This document shows positions 10,033 to 23,566 of a stretch of DNA of 61,451 bases, in pieces. Source of the DNA: Planctomycetota bacterium (lineage in GTDB: Bacteria; Planctomycetota; SZUA-567; H5-PLA8); the NCBI GenBank assembly GCA_023150555.1, contig JAKLKQ010000038.1, forward strand, positions 1 through 61,451, read 5' to 3'. The first letter of the stretch is position 1. The number at the start of each line of letters is the position of its first letter. The notes beneath the pieces are model-generated. The model was not told where the DNA came from. It saw only the letters and a list, made by a program, of their open reading frames with translations, and made no database searches. The translations under genes and the position numbers were made by a program.

Positions 10033-10722
10033 ATGATCGTCTGGATCGCCTCCTATCCGCGGTCGGGCAACTCTTTCACGCGCGAAGTGCTGTTCCACTA
10101 CTATGGCGTGCGCTCCGGGTCGGTTTACCCCGAAGGCCTGGGCATTGAGCCGAGCCGGGAGGGCATGCTACTGGACCCGTCCACCAAACTCGCCGAATAC
10201 CAGCAGCTCCCCGAGTGGCACGGGATCAAGATCCACGATCTTCCGCGCGGCGACTCGTTTCCGGCGATCTATATCGTTCGCGACGGGCGCGACGCAACCG
10301 TAAGCTACACGTGGTACATCCTGCGGAAGCTCGAGAGGATCGAAGGCCCGATTTCGGCCCGTGCGTTCGAACGGCGCATGAAGACCCTGATCAAGGAAGC
10401 CCGCTCGCCTTTCGGCACCTGGATGCAGAACGTGCGAGCCTGGTCCCTGCGCCCCGCGACGGCGGTCATTCGCTTCGAGGAACTGGTAAAGGACCCGGTA
10501 CTCTGCCTGGAAGCCGCCGCGCGCACCATCGGGCTGCCGCTGACGCCGCGCAAAGGGGCAAAGGTGCCGACTTTCGAGTTCCTGCGGGAGGATTCGCCGA
10601 CGTTCTACCGCCGCGGCGTAATCGGCAGCTGGCGAGACGAGATGCCGCCCAAGATGCGCGATCTGTTCTGGAAGCTCAACGAAAGCGTAATGAAAGCCTG
10701 GGGTTACTCGAAGGACGGCTAG
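10033..10722 (+). CDS. Sulfotransferase-family protein (PAPS-dependent)
   Basis: 229 aa. The N-terminal YPRSGNSFTR is the 5'-phosphosulfate-binding loop and YIVRDGRDATVSY is the 3'-phosphate-binding motif of the sulfotransferase_1 family. It would transfer sulfate from PAPS to an unknown acceptor. Starts 10 nt after the carA stop. The convergent MDR gene ends 10 nt away. The contrast with the sulfatase at the start of the window is noteworthy but they are 9 kb apart. Confidence 0.88.
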   Translation: MIVWIASYPRSGNSFTREVLFHYYGVRSGSVYPEGLGIEPSREGMLLDPSTKLAEYQQLPEWHGIKIHDLPRGDSFPAIYIVRDGRDATVSYTWYILRKLERIEGPISARAFERRMKTLIKEARSPFGTWMQNVRAWSLRPATAVIRFEELVKDPVLCLEAAARTIGLPLTPRKGAKVPTFEFLREDSPTFYRRGVIGSWRDEMPPKMRDLFWKLNESVMKAWGYSKDG

Positions 10723-10732
10723 ACCCCGCGCA

Positions 10733-11707
10733 TCAGTAGGTCAGGATCACGCCCAGGAATTCGTCGGGCTTGTCGCGCAAGCCCTCGAAGGCCCGCAGGC
10801 CCTCCGCCATGGGCATGCGGTGCGTGATCAGCGGCGCAACCTTGATGCGTTCGGTGCGGATCCAATCCAACAGCAGGGGCTCGTCGCGCAACTGCGTCAG
10901 TTTGTCGACGTTGCGGCCGTGCGCGCCGATCACGGCGCAACCTTTGCGGTGGATGTCGAAATACGGGTCGAGTTCCATCTTCCCGCGCGGACTTCCCAGC
11001 AGCACCACGATGCCGCGGTCGGCGACGGCCTTCAGCGCGTCGTTGATGGCCCGTGGCGAACCCGTCGCCTCGACGACCAATTCGGCTCCGCGCTTGCCCA
11101 GGTCCTTCACCCACTCGGTCAGCGGGCGATGCGCGACATGGAACTGCAGCGGCACGCCGCAGTCGGCGGCCTTCCGCAGCCGCGCCTCGCTGAGGTCCGC
11201 GCCGGCCACCGCGCCCGCGCCGGACAAGCCGTACAGCTGCGCGCAGAGATTGCCCACCACGCCCATGCCGATCACGACGACCTGCTCGCCCAGCTTCGCT
11301 GGCGCCAGGCGAGGCGAGGTCATGGCGATGGCAAGGAGCTTCTGGAACGGCGCGTGTTCGTCGGGCAGGTCGTCCGGCAGGATCCGCACGTGGTCGGCCT
11401 TGGCCTTGGTGAACGTCGCGTGGTTGCACCCCAGCAGCACGCGGGTACCGGGCTTCAGGTCGCCGGCGCCGGACACGATCTCGCCGGTCGCGGCGTAGCC
11501 GGGGCGGAAAGGGTACTTGGCGTAGGCGAAGTCGGGCTCGTCGAAGCCGCGGTGCTCGCGGTTGAACATCGCGAGCTCCGTCCCGGCGCTGACGAGGCTG
11601 GCCCTGACGCGCACCAGCACTTCGCCGGGGCCCAGGCGCTCTTCCAGCTCCGCGTCCTCGACCTCGCAGCGGTGTTTGTCCGGAAAGACCAGGCGCTGAA
11701 TCTTCAC
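10733..11707 (-). CDS. Medium-chain dehydrogenase/reductase (zinc-ADH-like)
   Basis: 324 aa. GroES-like N-terminal half and Rossmann half with GMGVVG at residues 147-152. The first zinc-ligand position (usually C-G-T-D) reads A-G-T-E near residue 41, so the catalytic zinc site looks incomplete. GTG at 11707 is preceded by AAAGGAG (11718-11724). It lies 90 bp behind a phytanoyl-CoA dioxygenase and an AraC regulator, an arrangement typical of planctomycete carbohydrate or small-molecule catabolic clusters. Substrate unknown. Confidence 0.87.
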   Translation of the reverse strand: MKIQRLVFPDKHRCEVEDAELEERLGPGEVLVRVRASLVSAGTELAMFNREHRGFDEPDFAYAKYPFRPGYAATGEIVSGAGDLKPGTRVLLGCNHATFTKAKADHVRILPDDLPDEHAPFQKLLAIAMTSPRLAPAKLGEQVVVIGMGVVGNLCAQLYGLSGAGAVAGADLSEARLRKAADCGVPLQFHVAHRPLTEWVKDLGKRGAELVVEATGSPRAINDALKAVADRGIVVLLGSPRGKMELDPYFDIHRKGCAVIGAHGRNVDKLTQLRDEPLLLDWIRTERIKVAPLITHRMPMAEGLRAFEGLRDKPDEFLGVILTY

Positions 11708-11796
11708 GGCGGCGGCGCTCCTTTCCTACAGTGTCGGAAAAGAAGCAAGGATAGCCATTGCCGCCGGGATTGCGAGCGCAAGGCTGCCGAAACCGG

Positions 11797-12717
11797 CTAC
11801 GCCTCCGCGCGCTGGCGCGCTCGAGCCTCGCGTTGCGGATTGAGCAGCTTCGCCTCCTCGAGCTTTTCCCGCGCGTCGAAGAAGGTCGAGGTTGCGCCGG
11901 GTGCACCTTCAGCGACGACGGGGAAGTACGCGTCCTGGTTCAGCGGCGCACCGTCCGGAAGGTTCAGATCGTTGGTGACGCAGTGCTGCCGCTTGCGGAA
12001 AGTGGTGCCATCGGGCTGGTAGATGGTGGCGAATGCGCGGCGCGGCTTGTCGCTGAGGTTCGGTGTCGCATAGTGGAACGTCAGGCCGTCGTGAAACGTG
12101 CAGCTGCCGGCCTTCATCGGCATCGCGATGGGCTTGAACTTCGCCTGCTCCTGCTCATCGAGCATGTGCTCCAGGTCCTTCTTGCCCGTGCCGAGGGCGA
12201 TGGCCGGGAAGATGCCCCAGCGGTGGCTGCCAGGGACGAACTGCAGGCAGCCGTTGACCAGGTCCACGTCGTCCAGCGCCATCCAGCACGAGAGCGCCCC
12301 GGCATGGTTCATGGGCCAATAGACCCAGTCCTGGTGCCAGTCGCTGGCGACGCTGTTCTCGGGCAGCTTGAAGAGCGCGTGGTCGTGCCACAGACGCATC
12401 TTCGCCACGCCCGCCAAACGCCGCGCAATCTCGCCGATGCGCTTCGAGAGCACGTAGCGCCGCACGCCCTCGTGGTCCCGCCACAGGTTCACCTGCTGCA
12501 GAAAGACCTTCTTGTAGAACTGGTTCTCGCCGCGCCCGTCGCTGGTTTTGCCCACCTTGCGGTCTTCGATCGCCTCGGCCAGGTCGGCGCGAATCTGATC
12601 CACCTCTTCCGGCGTCAGGACATTGTGGATCTGGACGTAGCCGTTCTTCTGGTAGAAGGTCACCTGGGCCTCGGTGACCTCAATGGTGCGGTCGTAATCT
12701 ATGCAGGACTTGAGCAT
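11797..12717 (-). CDS. Phytanoyl-CoA dioxygenase (PhyH) family protein
   Basis: Fe(II)/2-oxoglutarate-dependent oxygenase, 306 aa. The facial triad is His128-x-Asp130 (WHQDWVYWP) and His215 (TFHYATPN), with the 2-oxoglutarate-binding arginine at 226/227 (PRRAFATIY). Family members in Planctomycetota hydroxylate unknown small molecules; this one is probably not a true phytanoyl-CoA hydroxylase. ATG at 12717. Between the AraC gene (upstream) and the MDR dehydrogenase (downstream), likely one transcription unit. Confidence 0.92.
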   Translation of the reverse strand: MLKSCIDYDRTIEVTEAQVTFYQKNGYVQIHNVLTPEEVDQIRADLAEAIEDRKVGKTSDGRGENQFYKKVFLQQVNLWRDHEGVRRYVLSKRIGEIARRLAGVAKMRLWHDHALFKLPENSVASDWHQDWVYWPMNHAGALSCWMALDDVDLVNGCLQFVPGSHRWGIFPAIALGTGKKDLEHMLDEQEQAKFKPIAMPMKAGSCTFHDGLTFHYATPNLSDKPRRAFATIYQPDGTTFRKRQHCVTNDLNLPDGAPLNQDAYFPVVAEGAPGATSTFFDAREKLEEAKLLNPQREARARQRAEA

Positions 12718-12831
12718 GGCCGTTTCCTCTCCGTTCGCAGGGGTCCGCCGTGCGCGGCCCGTGGAGAGGATTAAACCCGGCCGGGGGCCTGGAAGGCTAG
12801 CCCGGGGCCGGCCCCGACTAGCACAAAACGA

Positions 12832-13749
12832 TCACGGGCGCTGCTCGGCATGGAGCTTGCGGTAGGCCGTGGGCGAGACGCCCAGCTGCTGCCGGAAGCG
12901 GCGTGCAAAGAGATTGGGGTCGGCCCAGCCCACCGTCGCGCCAATGGCCGTGATGGACCGGGCGGTGCCCGCCAAAAGGGCGCAGGCGCGCTGAGCGCGA
13001 ACCCCGGCCAGGTAACGCATCGGCGGCAGGCCCGTCAACGCGCGCACGACCCGCGTCAGGTGCGGGGCGCTTAAGCCAACCTCGCGGGCGAGGTCGGCGA
13101 CCGTAAGATCGTCGGCATAGAGCGTCTCGAGAATATCCAGCGCGGCAACGCCGGCCGGAACACGCGCCTGGGCCAGGGTCTTGGCGGTTCCGCCCTTCGC
13201 AGCCGCCTGCGCGTCCACCGCCTCGGCGAGCAGGCTGAGGTAGAGGAGCAGGTTGCCGCGGGCTTCCACCGCTCCGGAATCGGCCTTTTTCTGCTGTGCG
13301 GCGGCCATCGCGTCGAGCAGGTCGGCCGCGCGCTGGCGCTGCACGGGCGCCAGCCGGACCAGGTAGCCGCCGTCTCGCGCCTGCATGGCGGGGCCGCGCC
13401 AGAAGAGTTCCACCAAGCCGGGGGTCTCCCTCAGGACCGGCGTCAACGAACGGAAGAGCTTCGAGCCGATCAAACAGTTGTAGACACCCAGTCCGCGCAC
13501 GTTCATGTAGGTGTGCCAATGGCCAGGGCGCATCACCCACACGTCGCCGGCGGCGGTGAGCACGCGGCGGCGGCTGGTGTAGTGCTCGCCGCGGCCGCGC
13601 GTGACCAAGGCGATCTCGAAGAATTCGTGGTCGTGGGGCGGAACCATCCTGTTTACGTCGGCGAATCGGATTTCCAGGGGCAGGCGGCCTGCAGGCAGGT
13701 AATCGGCGGACTTGAGTCGGTGCACGGCCTTGCGCGCGCGGAAGGCCAT
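12832..13749 (-). CDS. AraC-family transcriptional regulator
   Basis: 305 aa: an N-terminal cupin-like sensing domain (VPPHDHEFFEIALVTRGRGEH, ...VMRPGHWHTY) and two C-terminal helix-turn-helix motifs (LTVADLAREVGLSAPHLTRV; ITAIGATVGWADPNLFARRF). It probably responds to a carbohydrate or similar ligand and controls the downstream PhyH and MDR genes. ATG at 13749 lies 4 nt after the stop of the preceding membrane-protein gene, so it is physically the tail of the nusA-infB string, although a separate promoter is likely for a regulator. Confidence 0.9.
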   Translation of the reverse strand: MAFRARKAVHRLKSADYLPAGRLPLEIRFADVNRMVPPHDHEFFEIALVTRGRGEHYTSRRRVLTAAGDVWVMRPGHWHTYMNVRGLGVYNCLIGSKLFRSLTPVLRETPGLVELFWRGPAMQARDGGYLVRLAPVQRQRAADLLDAMAAAQQKKADSGAVEARGNLLLYLSLLAEAVDAQAAAKGGTAKTLAQARVPAGVAALDILETLYADDLTVADLAREVGLSAPHLTRVVRALTGLPPMRYLAGVRAQRACALLAGTARSITAIGATVGWADPNLFARRFRQQLGVSPTAYRKLHAEQRP

Positions 13750-13753
13750 GGCT

Positions 13754-14590
13754 TCATCGTTCCGCGTGCAGGGAATCGGCCGGCGCGCCGGCGCGCGCGG
13801 CGGACAGGGCCGCGAACGCTTCGCGTTCGTCGGCGGCGCCCAGATAGTCGACCAGCAGCAGCGTGGCAGCGTTGAAGCGGTTCTGGATCGCGAAGTCAAA
13901 TCCGAAGAACAGCAGCACCGAGATGAAACAGGTGGTCATGCCGCAGAGCAGAAAAGCGTAGGCGTAGTCGAACAACGGCGCAATGCGCGTCATGTCGGGC
14001 AACTCTTCGCGCTGCACGGCCACGTTCCAGTACGTCAAGGACGGCCCGATCACCTGCAGGCCGGCCACGATGCAGAGCACCAGCGAGATGACACCCAGGC
14101 ACGCCGCCATCCGCGGCCAAAACCGGAAGGAAGCACGCTGCGCCTCCCAGGCGGCCAGAACCGCGGATTTGGAGACCAGCAGCCCGCCCCTTCCCGAAAC
14201 CAGGCCCGCACGCAGGGCGCGGCGCAGGGGCAACACGGGGCCTTTGCGGCTCAGGGGCGTGTCCCGCAGTTCGATCAGGCCGTCGGCATCCAGCGCATCG
14301 GGAAGATAGGCGAAGTTCTTGCGCTGAGCGCACCGCAGGACCTGCTTAAAGAAGACGAGCGTGCTGGGCAGGATCGTGAACACGATGCCGCCGACCAGCG
14401 CCATCAGTGCGTACGCCCAGTACCCGGTATGTGTGATGAGTGTGTAGGGGCTGGCTCCCGGCTTATACCCCGCGGGGGGAAACGCAGGTGCATCCTGCCC
14501 CAATGCTTGCGCGCAGGCGCAGGAAGCCAGCAGCACGGCCAGCACCGCGACGCCGCGTTGAGGAATGGAGCTGCGTTCGATAGCCATCAT
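13754..14590 (-). CDS. Three-helix membrane protein, MotA/ExbB-like topology (unassigned)
   Basis: 278 aa. Cleavable-looking signal sequence (VAVLAVLLASCACAQA), a membrane helix near residues 58-82, a ~75-residue soluble loop, then two further helices (ISLVLCIVAGLQVIG and AFLLCGMTTCFISVLLFFG). This layout resembles MotA/TolQ/ExbB proton-channel proteins, but I do not see clear family motifs, and a signal peptide is unusual for that group. The start may be the second ATG (14587). No clear ribosome site. Confidence 0.6.
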   Translation of the reverse strand: MMAIERSSIPQRGVAVLAVLLASCACAQALGQDAPAFPPAGYKPGASPYTLITHTGYWAYALMALVGGIVFTILPSTLVFFKQVLRCAQRKNFAYLPDALDADGLIELRDTPLSRKGPVLPLRRALRAGLVSGRGGLLVSKSAVLAAWEAQRASFRFWPRMAACLGVISLVLCIVAGLQVIGPSLTYWNVAVQREELPDMTRIAPLFDYAYAFLLCGMTTCFISVLLFFGFDFAIQNRFNAATLLLVDYLGAADEREAFAALSAARAGAPADSLHAER

Positions 14591-14653
14591 GAAGTGTCTG
14601 TCCAGTACGCCCGCGGCCGGCGAGCGCCGCCGGCTGACCGCCGAAGAATGCCG

Positions 14654-14986
14654 CTACTTCGAGTACGGGACCACCTTGAAGACTCCGTCGTGATTGAAGT
14701 ACACGCGGCCTTCCGGATAGACCCAGTAGTAGACGCCCATATCCATGCCCTGCATGCCTTCCTCGAAGACGGTCTTCATCGGCTTGCCCATGATGCGCTC
14801 GACTTCGTTCTGCGTCATCCCGCGGCGCAGGGCGGTCATGTCATGGAGCTTGCCTTCGCCAGTCATGGTGGGCATGCGCGGCCTGCTGCAACCGGTGCCC
14901 GCAGTCAGGCCCAGCACGCAGGCGGCCGCCAGCAGCAGGCGGCCCAAGCGGAAACGGAAGGCGGTCGAGAGCCTCGGCGTTCGCAT
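14654..14986 (-). CDS. SmpA/BamE-like lipoprotein
   Basis: 110 aa. Hydrophobic signal sequence ending in G-T-G-C (a weak lipobox), then a SmpA/OmlA/BamE-type core: LRRGMTQNEVERIMGKP, which matches the family's recurrent G-M-T-x-x-E-V-x-x-x-x-G-x-P pattern. BamE-like domains are found in outer-membrane assembly factors and in many unrelated small periplasmic proteins. I chose ATG at 14986 because GGAGGGA (14993-14999) sits 6 nt upstream; an earlier ATG at 15001 overlaps the rbfA stop (TGATG). Confidence 0.75.
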   Translation of the reverse strand: MRTPRLSTAFRFRLGRLLLAAACVLGLTAGTGCSRPRMPTMTGEGKLHDMTALRRGMTQNEVERIMGKPMKTVFEEGMQGMDMGVYYWVYPEGRVYFNHDGVFKVVPYSK

Positions 14987-15000
14987 AGTACGTCCCTCCA

Positions 15001-15405
15001 TCAGGACAACGGGGATTCGGAAGGCGCTCCATCTTCAGGCAGCGGCGATTTTCCGCCGTCGGGGTCGCTGGCGCGCGCTTCCCGAATCTTCTCCTGGATG
15101 CGGAAGGCCTGTTCGATGGATTCGTCGAGTTCAAAGACGATGTGCGGCGTGACGCGGGTCTGCATGCGGCTCGCGATGCGCGACTGAACGCGGCCGCGCG
15201 CGGTCTGCAGGCCGCGCATGGTGGTGCGCTTCTGGGCCTCGCTGCCGAAGATCGAAACGGAGATGACGGCGTGGCTGAGGTCCGGACTCAAGTCCACCTG
15301 AGTAACGGTGACGAAACCGATGCGCGGATCGTTCAGCTCGTTGAGAATCACCTCGGCGGCCGTTTCGCGGATCACTTCCTTCAGTCGTTCGATGCGCACG
15401 CCCAT
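15001..15405 (-). CDS. rbfA: Ribosome-binding factor A
   Basis: 134 aa. KH-like 30S maturation factor: RIERLKEVIRETAAEVILNELNDPRIGFVTVTQV is the conserved N-terminus, and the Ile/Val-rich core with TPHIVFELDESIEQAFRI follows. Helps mature the 16S rRNA 5' end and is needed in the cold. Its place behind infB and DUF503 is the standard order. The acidic C-terminal tail is a little longer than usual. Confidence 0.94.
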   Translation of the reverse strand: MGVRIERLKEVIRETAAEVILNELNDPRIGFVTVTQVDLSPDLSHAVISVSIFGSEAQKRTTMRGLQTARGRVQSRIASRMQTRVTPHIVFELDESIEQAFRIQEKIREARASDPDGGKSPLPEDGAPSESPLS

Positions 15406-15421
15406 GGCGCCCTCTCCGAGA

Positions 15422-15769
15422 TCAGATTCCGTCTTCGCTTTCGTCTTCGTTCCACGGCCCCTCCAACCCGGGGCATTCCTCGGGGAAGCGGAAACAGGCC
15501 TGTTGCACCGGACCCAGCATCACGCCATGGTCGTTACCGGCATACCGAACGACCTCCCCCATCAACTCCTCGACGAAGGCCTTCTCGTTTGCGCAAGCCG
15601 AGACGCCCAGGCTTGCGCGGGTCCAGGATTCGCGGTCGTCCACCTCGGCACAGGCGACGGGAAAACGTCCGGCAAGGCGTTCTTTGAGGCTCTTCACCGC
15701 CTGCCGCCGGTCCTTCAGCGAACGGGCGCCGGGAATCATGATATCCAGACGTGCGACGGCAACCCACAT
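15422..15769 (-). CDS. DUF503 family protein (YlxP-like)
   Basis: 115 aa. MWVAVARLDIMIPGARSLKDRRQAVKSL is the signature N-terminus of DUF503/YlxP, a small protein nearly always located between infB and rbfA; a 30S-assembly role has been proposed. Here it sits 33 bp after infB and 16 bp before rbfA. The Asp/Glu-rich C-terminus is probably disordered. Confidence 0.92.
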   Translation of the reverse strand: MWVAVARLDIMIPGARSLKDRRQAVKSLKERLAGRFPVACAEVDDRESWTRASLGVSACANEKAFVEELMGEVVRYAGNDHGVMLGPVQQACFRFPEECPGLEGPWNEDESEDGI

Positions 15770-15802
15770 GACGAGATTCCCGGGGGGCCCTGGCCCGCCG
15801 CG

Positions 15803-18535
15803 CTACTTGTTCTTGGCCCCGTCGAGCGTCCGGGCGACGGACTCGACCGTGAAGGATTCGATGAGGTCGCCCTGTTTGACGTCGTCGTAGCCGTCGAGCT
15901 TGATGCCGCACTCGAAGCCTTCGCGCACCTCGCGCACGTCGTCTTTCACGCGCTTGAGGCTGGCCAGTTTGCCGTTCCAGACGGGCCTGCCGTCGCGGAT
16001 CAGACGCACTTGGTGGTTTCGGCTGATGGTGCCGTCGATGCAGAAGCAGCCCGCAATGGTGCCGATTTTCGAAATCTTGAAGGTCTGGCGCACCTCGAGG
16101 TGGCCCTGCACGGACTCCTGCTCGATGGGCTTGAGCAGCCCTTCGAGCGCCTTGCGCATCTCATCCACCACCTCGTAGATGATGTTGTAGATGCGGAGGT
16201 CCACGCCGCGCTCCTCGGCCAGGCGCCGCGCGCCGGGGTCGGCGGAGACGTTAAAGCCGATGACGATGGCGTCGGAGGCGTCGGCCAGGTGGACGTCGGT
16301 CTCGTTAATGGCGCCGACACCCGAGTGGATGACTTCGACGCGGGCTTCGTCGGTCGCCAGCTGCAGGATCGCGGTCTCGACCGGCTGCAGCGAGCCCATC
16401 ACGTCCACCTTCAGCACCAGCTTCAGCGCGGCGACCTCGCCGTGCGCCAGCATGTCGTGCAGGTTCTCCAGCGTGACGTGGCGGCGGCGGCTGAGGCCTT
16501 CCTGGCGCAGGCGCATCGCGCGCGTCTCGGCCACCTGGGCGGCTGTCTTGATGTCGGCAAGCACGTGGAAGCGCTCGCCCGCCAGGGGCACCTCGTTGAG
16601 GCCTGTGATGAGCACGGGCGTCGCGGGTCCGGCAACCTCCAGCTCCTTGCCGCGGTGGTCGAGCAGCTGGCGGACGGTGCCGTAGGCGTGCCCGCAGATG
16701 ACGACATCGCCGGGCTCCAGGCTGCCCTCCTGGACCAGCACGGTGGCCTCGATGCCGCGGCCCGGATCCTTGTGGGCCTCGACCACCGTACCGACGGCGC
16801 GCTTGTCCGGATTGGCCTTCAGTTCCAGGACTTCGGCTTCGAGCAAAATGCGCTCGAGCAGGTCGTCGATGCCGGTACCGGTCTTGGCGGAAACGGAAAC
16901 GCAGCCGGTCTCGCCGCCGTAGCCTTCGACGAAGACTTCCTTGGCGGACAGCTGGCCCTTGACGCGGTCGGGGTTGGCGTCGGGCAGGTCAATCTTGTTC
17001 ATGGCGACGATGATGGACTTGCCGGCGGCCTTGGCGTGGCTGATGGCTTCCTCGGTCTGCGGCATGACGCCGTCGTTGGCGGCGACGACCAGGACCACGA
17101 TGTCCGTGACGTTGGCGCCGCGCGCGCGCATCTCGGTGAAGGCCTGGTGGCCCGGGGTGTCCAGGAAGCAGACCTGGCCGCGCGGCGTCTCGACCTTGTA
17201 GGCCGCGATGTGCTGGGTGATGCCGCCGTGTTCCCCTTCGGCGACCTTCGCCTTGCGGATGTAGTCCAGCAGCGAGGTCTTGCCGTGGTCGACGTGGCCC
17301 ATCACGGTCACAACCGGCGCGCGGGGTTTCAGGTCTTCCGGCTTGTCGGGCTCGTCGGCCGCCGTGAGCATCTCTTCCTCTACGTCGCGCGCCTTCTTGA
17401 TCTTGATACCGAACTTCAGCGGATCGAACTCGCTGGCATACAGTTCAGCTTCGTCGTCCGGCAGAATGTCGTTGATGGTGACGGTCTTGCCTTCCGCGAA
17501 GAACTTGCCTACCAGCACGCTGGACTTGATGCCCAGGGCCTCGCACAGGCTCTTGACGGTCACCGGGCTGGTGACTTCCGCTGGGCCCGTACGAACGATG
17601 GTGGTAGTCGTCTGCTGCCTGCGGCGCTTGGCGCCGGGGCCCTTGCGACGGCGTTCCTGCTCCAGCAGCAGCGCGGTGCCGCGGCGCGGACCGCTGCGTC
17701 CCGATGGCATGCCGCGTCCGCCGCCCCTGCGGGCGCCGGCGCCTCCGCGGCCCGCCCGGCGCGCCTCTTCCTCGAACGCGGAATCCGGAAGCGACGGATA
17801 CGAGACCTGCGCCTTGAATTCGTCCACCTTCTCTGAAACGACCTGGCCGCCCTTGCGGCGGGGTTCGACGTCGCCGTGCAGCTTCTTGGCCTCATCGGCG
17901 CTGATGACGACGCCGAAGCGCGTATCGCTGCTGGACGAAGCGTCGTCGCGGCGAATGGGTTTGGCGATTTCGGGTCCGGCGGGAATCATGCGCGGCTTGG
18001 GTGGCGCGGCCGGCTGCGCCGCAGGGGGTGGCTCGGCCACGGCCGGCGCAACGGGCGCGGCGGGTTCGACCACCGGCTCGGGCTCCGGGGCGGCAGGCGC
18101 CTCGGCCACCTCTTCGACGACCTCTTCGACGGGCGCTTCTTCTTCGATCGCCTCGTCCAGCTCCTGCGCCGGCGGCGGAGGAATCTCAGGCGCGGGCGCA
18201 TCGGGCATAGCGGGCGTGGGCGGCGCAAAGACTGCATCCACAGCGCTGGACGCTTCGTCCGGGCCGGCCTTCTTGACGCCTTTCTTGCGGGTGGCTTTGG
18301 CGTCGACGACGGCGGTCTTCTTCTTTTCGATCTCAGCGCGCAGGACTTCGCCGGCGCCCAGCTTGGCGCGAATACGGTCGCACTGGCCACGGGTCAGAAT
18401 GGTAGCGTGGTTCTTGACCTTGATATTGAGTTCAGCGCATCGTGCGATCAGGACCTTGCTGGTGACGCGGAACTCCTTCGCAAGGTCGGAGACCTTCATA
18501 CCTTGGACGGCGGTCTTGGTATCCGTCTTGGCCAT
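15803..18535 (-). CDS. infB: Translation initiation factor IF-2
   Basis: 910 aa GTPase that brings initiator tRNA to the 30S subunit. IF2_N domain at residues ~10-60 ([19 protein letters not shown]), a long Pro/Ala/Glu-rich linker to about 230, a basic RG-rich stretch ([14 protein letters not shown]), then the G domain with GHVDHGKT near 411, DTPGHQAF and NKID, followed by domains II, III and IV. AAAGGAAA lies just before the ATG. 95 bp behind nusA. Confidence 0.97.
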   Translation of the reverse strand: MAKTDTKTAVQGMKVSDLAKEFRVTSKVLIARCAELNIKVKNHATILTRGQCDRIRAKLGAGEVLRAEIEKKKTAVVDAKATRKKGVKKAGPDEASSAVDAVFAPPTPAMPDAPAPEIPPPPAQELDEAIEEEAPVEEVVEEVAEAPAAPEPEPVVEPAAPVAPAVAEPPPAAQPAAPPKPRMIPAGPEIAKPIRRDDASSSSDTRFGVVISADEAKKLHGDVEPRRKGGQVVSEKVDEFKAQVSYPSLPDSAFEEEARRAGRGGAGARRGGGRGMPSGRSGPRRGTALLLEQERRRKGPGAKRRRQQTTTTIVRTGPAEVTSPVTVKSLCEALGIKSSVLVGKFFAEGKTVTINDILPDDEAELYASEFDPLKFGIKIKKARDVEEEMLTAADEPDKPEDLKPRAPVVTVMGHVDHGKTSLLDYIRKAKVAEGEHGGITQHIAAYKVETPRGQVCFLDTPGHQAFTEMRARGANVTDIVVLVVAANDGVMPQTEEAISHAKAAGKSIIVAMNKIDLPDANPDRVKGQLSAKEVFVEGYGGETGCVSVSAKTGTGIDDLLERILLEAEVLELKANPDKRAVGTVVEAHKDPGRGIEATVLVQEGSLEPGDVVICGHAYGTVRQLLDHRGKELEVAGPATPVLITGLNEVPLAGERFHVLADIKTAAQVAETRAMRLRQEGLSRRRHVTLENLHDMLAHGEVAALKLVLKVDVMGSLQPVETAILQLATDEARVEVIHSGVGAINETDVHLADASDAIVIGFNVSADPGARRLAEERGVDLRIYNIIYEVVDEMRKALEGLLKPIEQESVQGHLEVRQTFKISKIGTIAGCFCIDGTISRNHQVRLIRDGRPVWNGKLASLKRVKDDVREVREGFECGIKLDGYDDVKQGDLIESFTVESVARTLDGAKNK

Positions 18536-18630
18536 GCGTTTCCTTTCGACGCCTAGTTCCGGTCGCGGGGCGGGCCGTCGAAGCCCCCCCGGCGACGGCG
18601 CCGAAAGGGCCTACGGCCTCCTCAACCCAC

Positions 18631-19953
<1,323 letters not shown>

Positions 19954-20010
19954 GTTGTACTGAGCCTCCTATTTGATTGTCCGTATTCGGTTGTCCCGAG
20001 GCGTGCGGGT

Positions 20011-20040
20011 AAAAAAAGAAAAGGCCCGCTTGGGCCCCTT
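20011..20040 (-). terminator. Terminator-like hairpin in the nusA leader (possible attenuator)
   Basis: On the - strand: GGCCC-AAGC-GGGCC followed by TTTTCTTTTTTT. It lies about 60 nt before the nusA start and about 210 nt past a better katG terminator, so it may act as an attenuator of the nusA operon. Confidence 0.55.
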
Positions 20041-20251
20041 CCTCCGCAACACCGCTAATAGGGTACTACTGCGCAGGAGCACATTCAAGTCATCCTGGGC
20101 AGGCGCGGAGGTGTTTTTCCCGCCCCCTGCTCCGACGCCACAACCCGTTTAGATGAAATATGTTACGAGAAAGGTGGCCGACTGGTGCATGCTCCCTGCA
20201 CCAAAGCACCGGGCTGTGGCGCTCACTCCGTGGAACGGCTTTTCAGCCGGG

Positions 20252-20290
20252 GAAACAAAAGCGCGCGGGAAGCTTGGCTCCCCGCGCGCC
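20252..20290 (-). terminator. Intrinsic terminator of katG
   Basis: Perfect 9-bp stem (GCGCGCGGG with CCCGCGCGC, plus-strand 20261-20269 and 20281-20289) followed on the - strand by TTTTGTTTC, 24 bp after the katG stop. Confidence 0.8.
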
Positions 20291-20313
20291 CGTACAGACC
20301 GTCTTAGCAGTGG

Positions 20314-22802
<2,489 letters not shown>

Positions 22803-23324
22803 ATGGCAAAGGAACGCAGCGGAGCCGTGACCTTTAAGGGCAACGCCCTGACCGCGATCGGCCCAGAATTGAAGGCCGGCGACAAGGCGCCCGACTTCAA
22901 GGTCATCGACGGGAAACTCAACGAGGTCACCCTGAAGAGCAGCGCTGGCAGCGTGCGCCTGATCTCGGTGGTGCCATCGCTGGACACGCCCGTCTGTGAC
23001 CAGCAGACGCGCAAGTTCAACGAGGCCGCCGCCAAACTGCCCGGCAACGTGAAGGTTCTGACCGTCAGCCTGGACCTGCCCTTCGCGCAGGGCCGCTTCT
23101 GCACCACGGCGAACATCGACAAGATCCAGGTGCTCAGCGACCACCGCGCCCGGTCCTTCGGCGAGAATTACGGCGTGCTGATCAAGGAACTCCAGCTGCT
23201 GAGCCGAGCGGTCTTCGTCGTCGGCGCCGACGACAAGATCAAGTACCTGCAGTACGTGAAGGAAGTGACCGAGCATCCCGATTACGACAAGGCGCTGAAC
23301 GCGGCCAAGACGGCGGCGAGCTAG
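22803..23324 (+). CDS. tpx: Thiol peroxidase (Tpx, 2-Cys atypical peroxiredoxin)
   Basis: 173 aa. Peroxidatic Cys65 in VPSLDTPVCDQQT and resolving Cys100 in GRFCTT, both at Tpx positions. Reduces hydroperoxides with thioredoxin. ATG at 22803 follows a G-rich ribosome site (AAGGGGGA). Paired divergently with katG. Followed by a strong intrinsic terminator. Confidence 0.96.
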   Translation: MAKERSGAVTFKGNALTAIGPELKAGDKAPDFKVIDGKLNEVTLKSSAGSVRLISVVPSLDTPVCDQQTRKFNEAAAKLPGNVKVLTVSLDLPFAQGRFCTTANIDKIQVLSDHRARSFGENYGVLIKELQLLSRAVFVVGADDKIKYLQYVKEVTEHPDYDKALNAAKTAAS

Positions 23325-23354
23325 ACACTGCAGTTGTTTCTTTTGGCGCATCCG

Positions 23355-23398
23355 GACGGCGCGGAGCGGTTTCGAAATCGCTTCGCGCCGTCTTTTTT
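23355..23398 (+). terminator. Intrinsic terminator of tpx
   Basis: Stem GACGGCGCG...CGCGCCGTC with an inner AGCG/CGCT extension, loop GTTTCGAAAT region, then TTTTTT. Confidence 0.85.
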
Positions 23399-23566
23399 GC
23401 ACATGCGCGTGTTAAAGCGTGTAAAATCCTTGCAGGCGGCGGCCCTTTGGCGCGACGTAGCTAATGGGGCACAGTGGCCCTAATTATAGGTCTGGAAGGC
23501 ACTTGTGCTGCACCAGCGCCTGCCGATTCCAGCCGGATGCTGCGGTGCTCAGGAGACAGCAGGGAC

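Noticed and set aside
15308..17836. 842-codon open frame on the + strand opposite infB
   Set aside because: Shadow frame; IF-2 motifs are unambiguous on the - strand.
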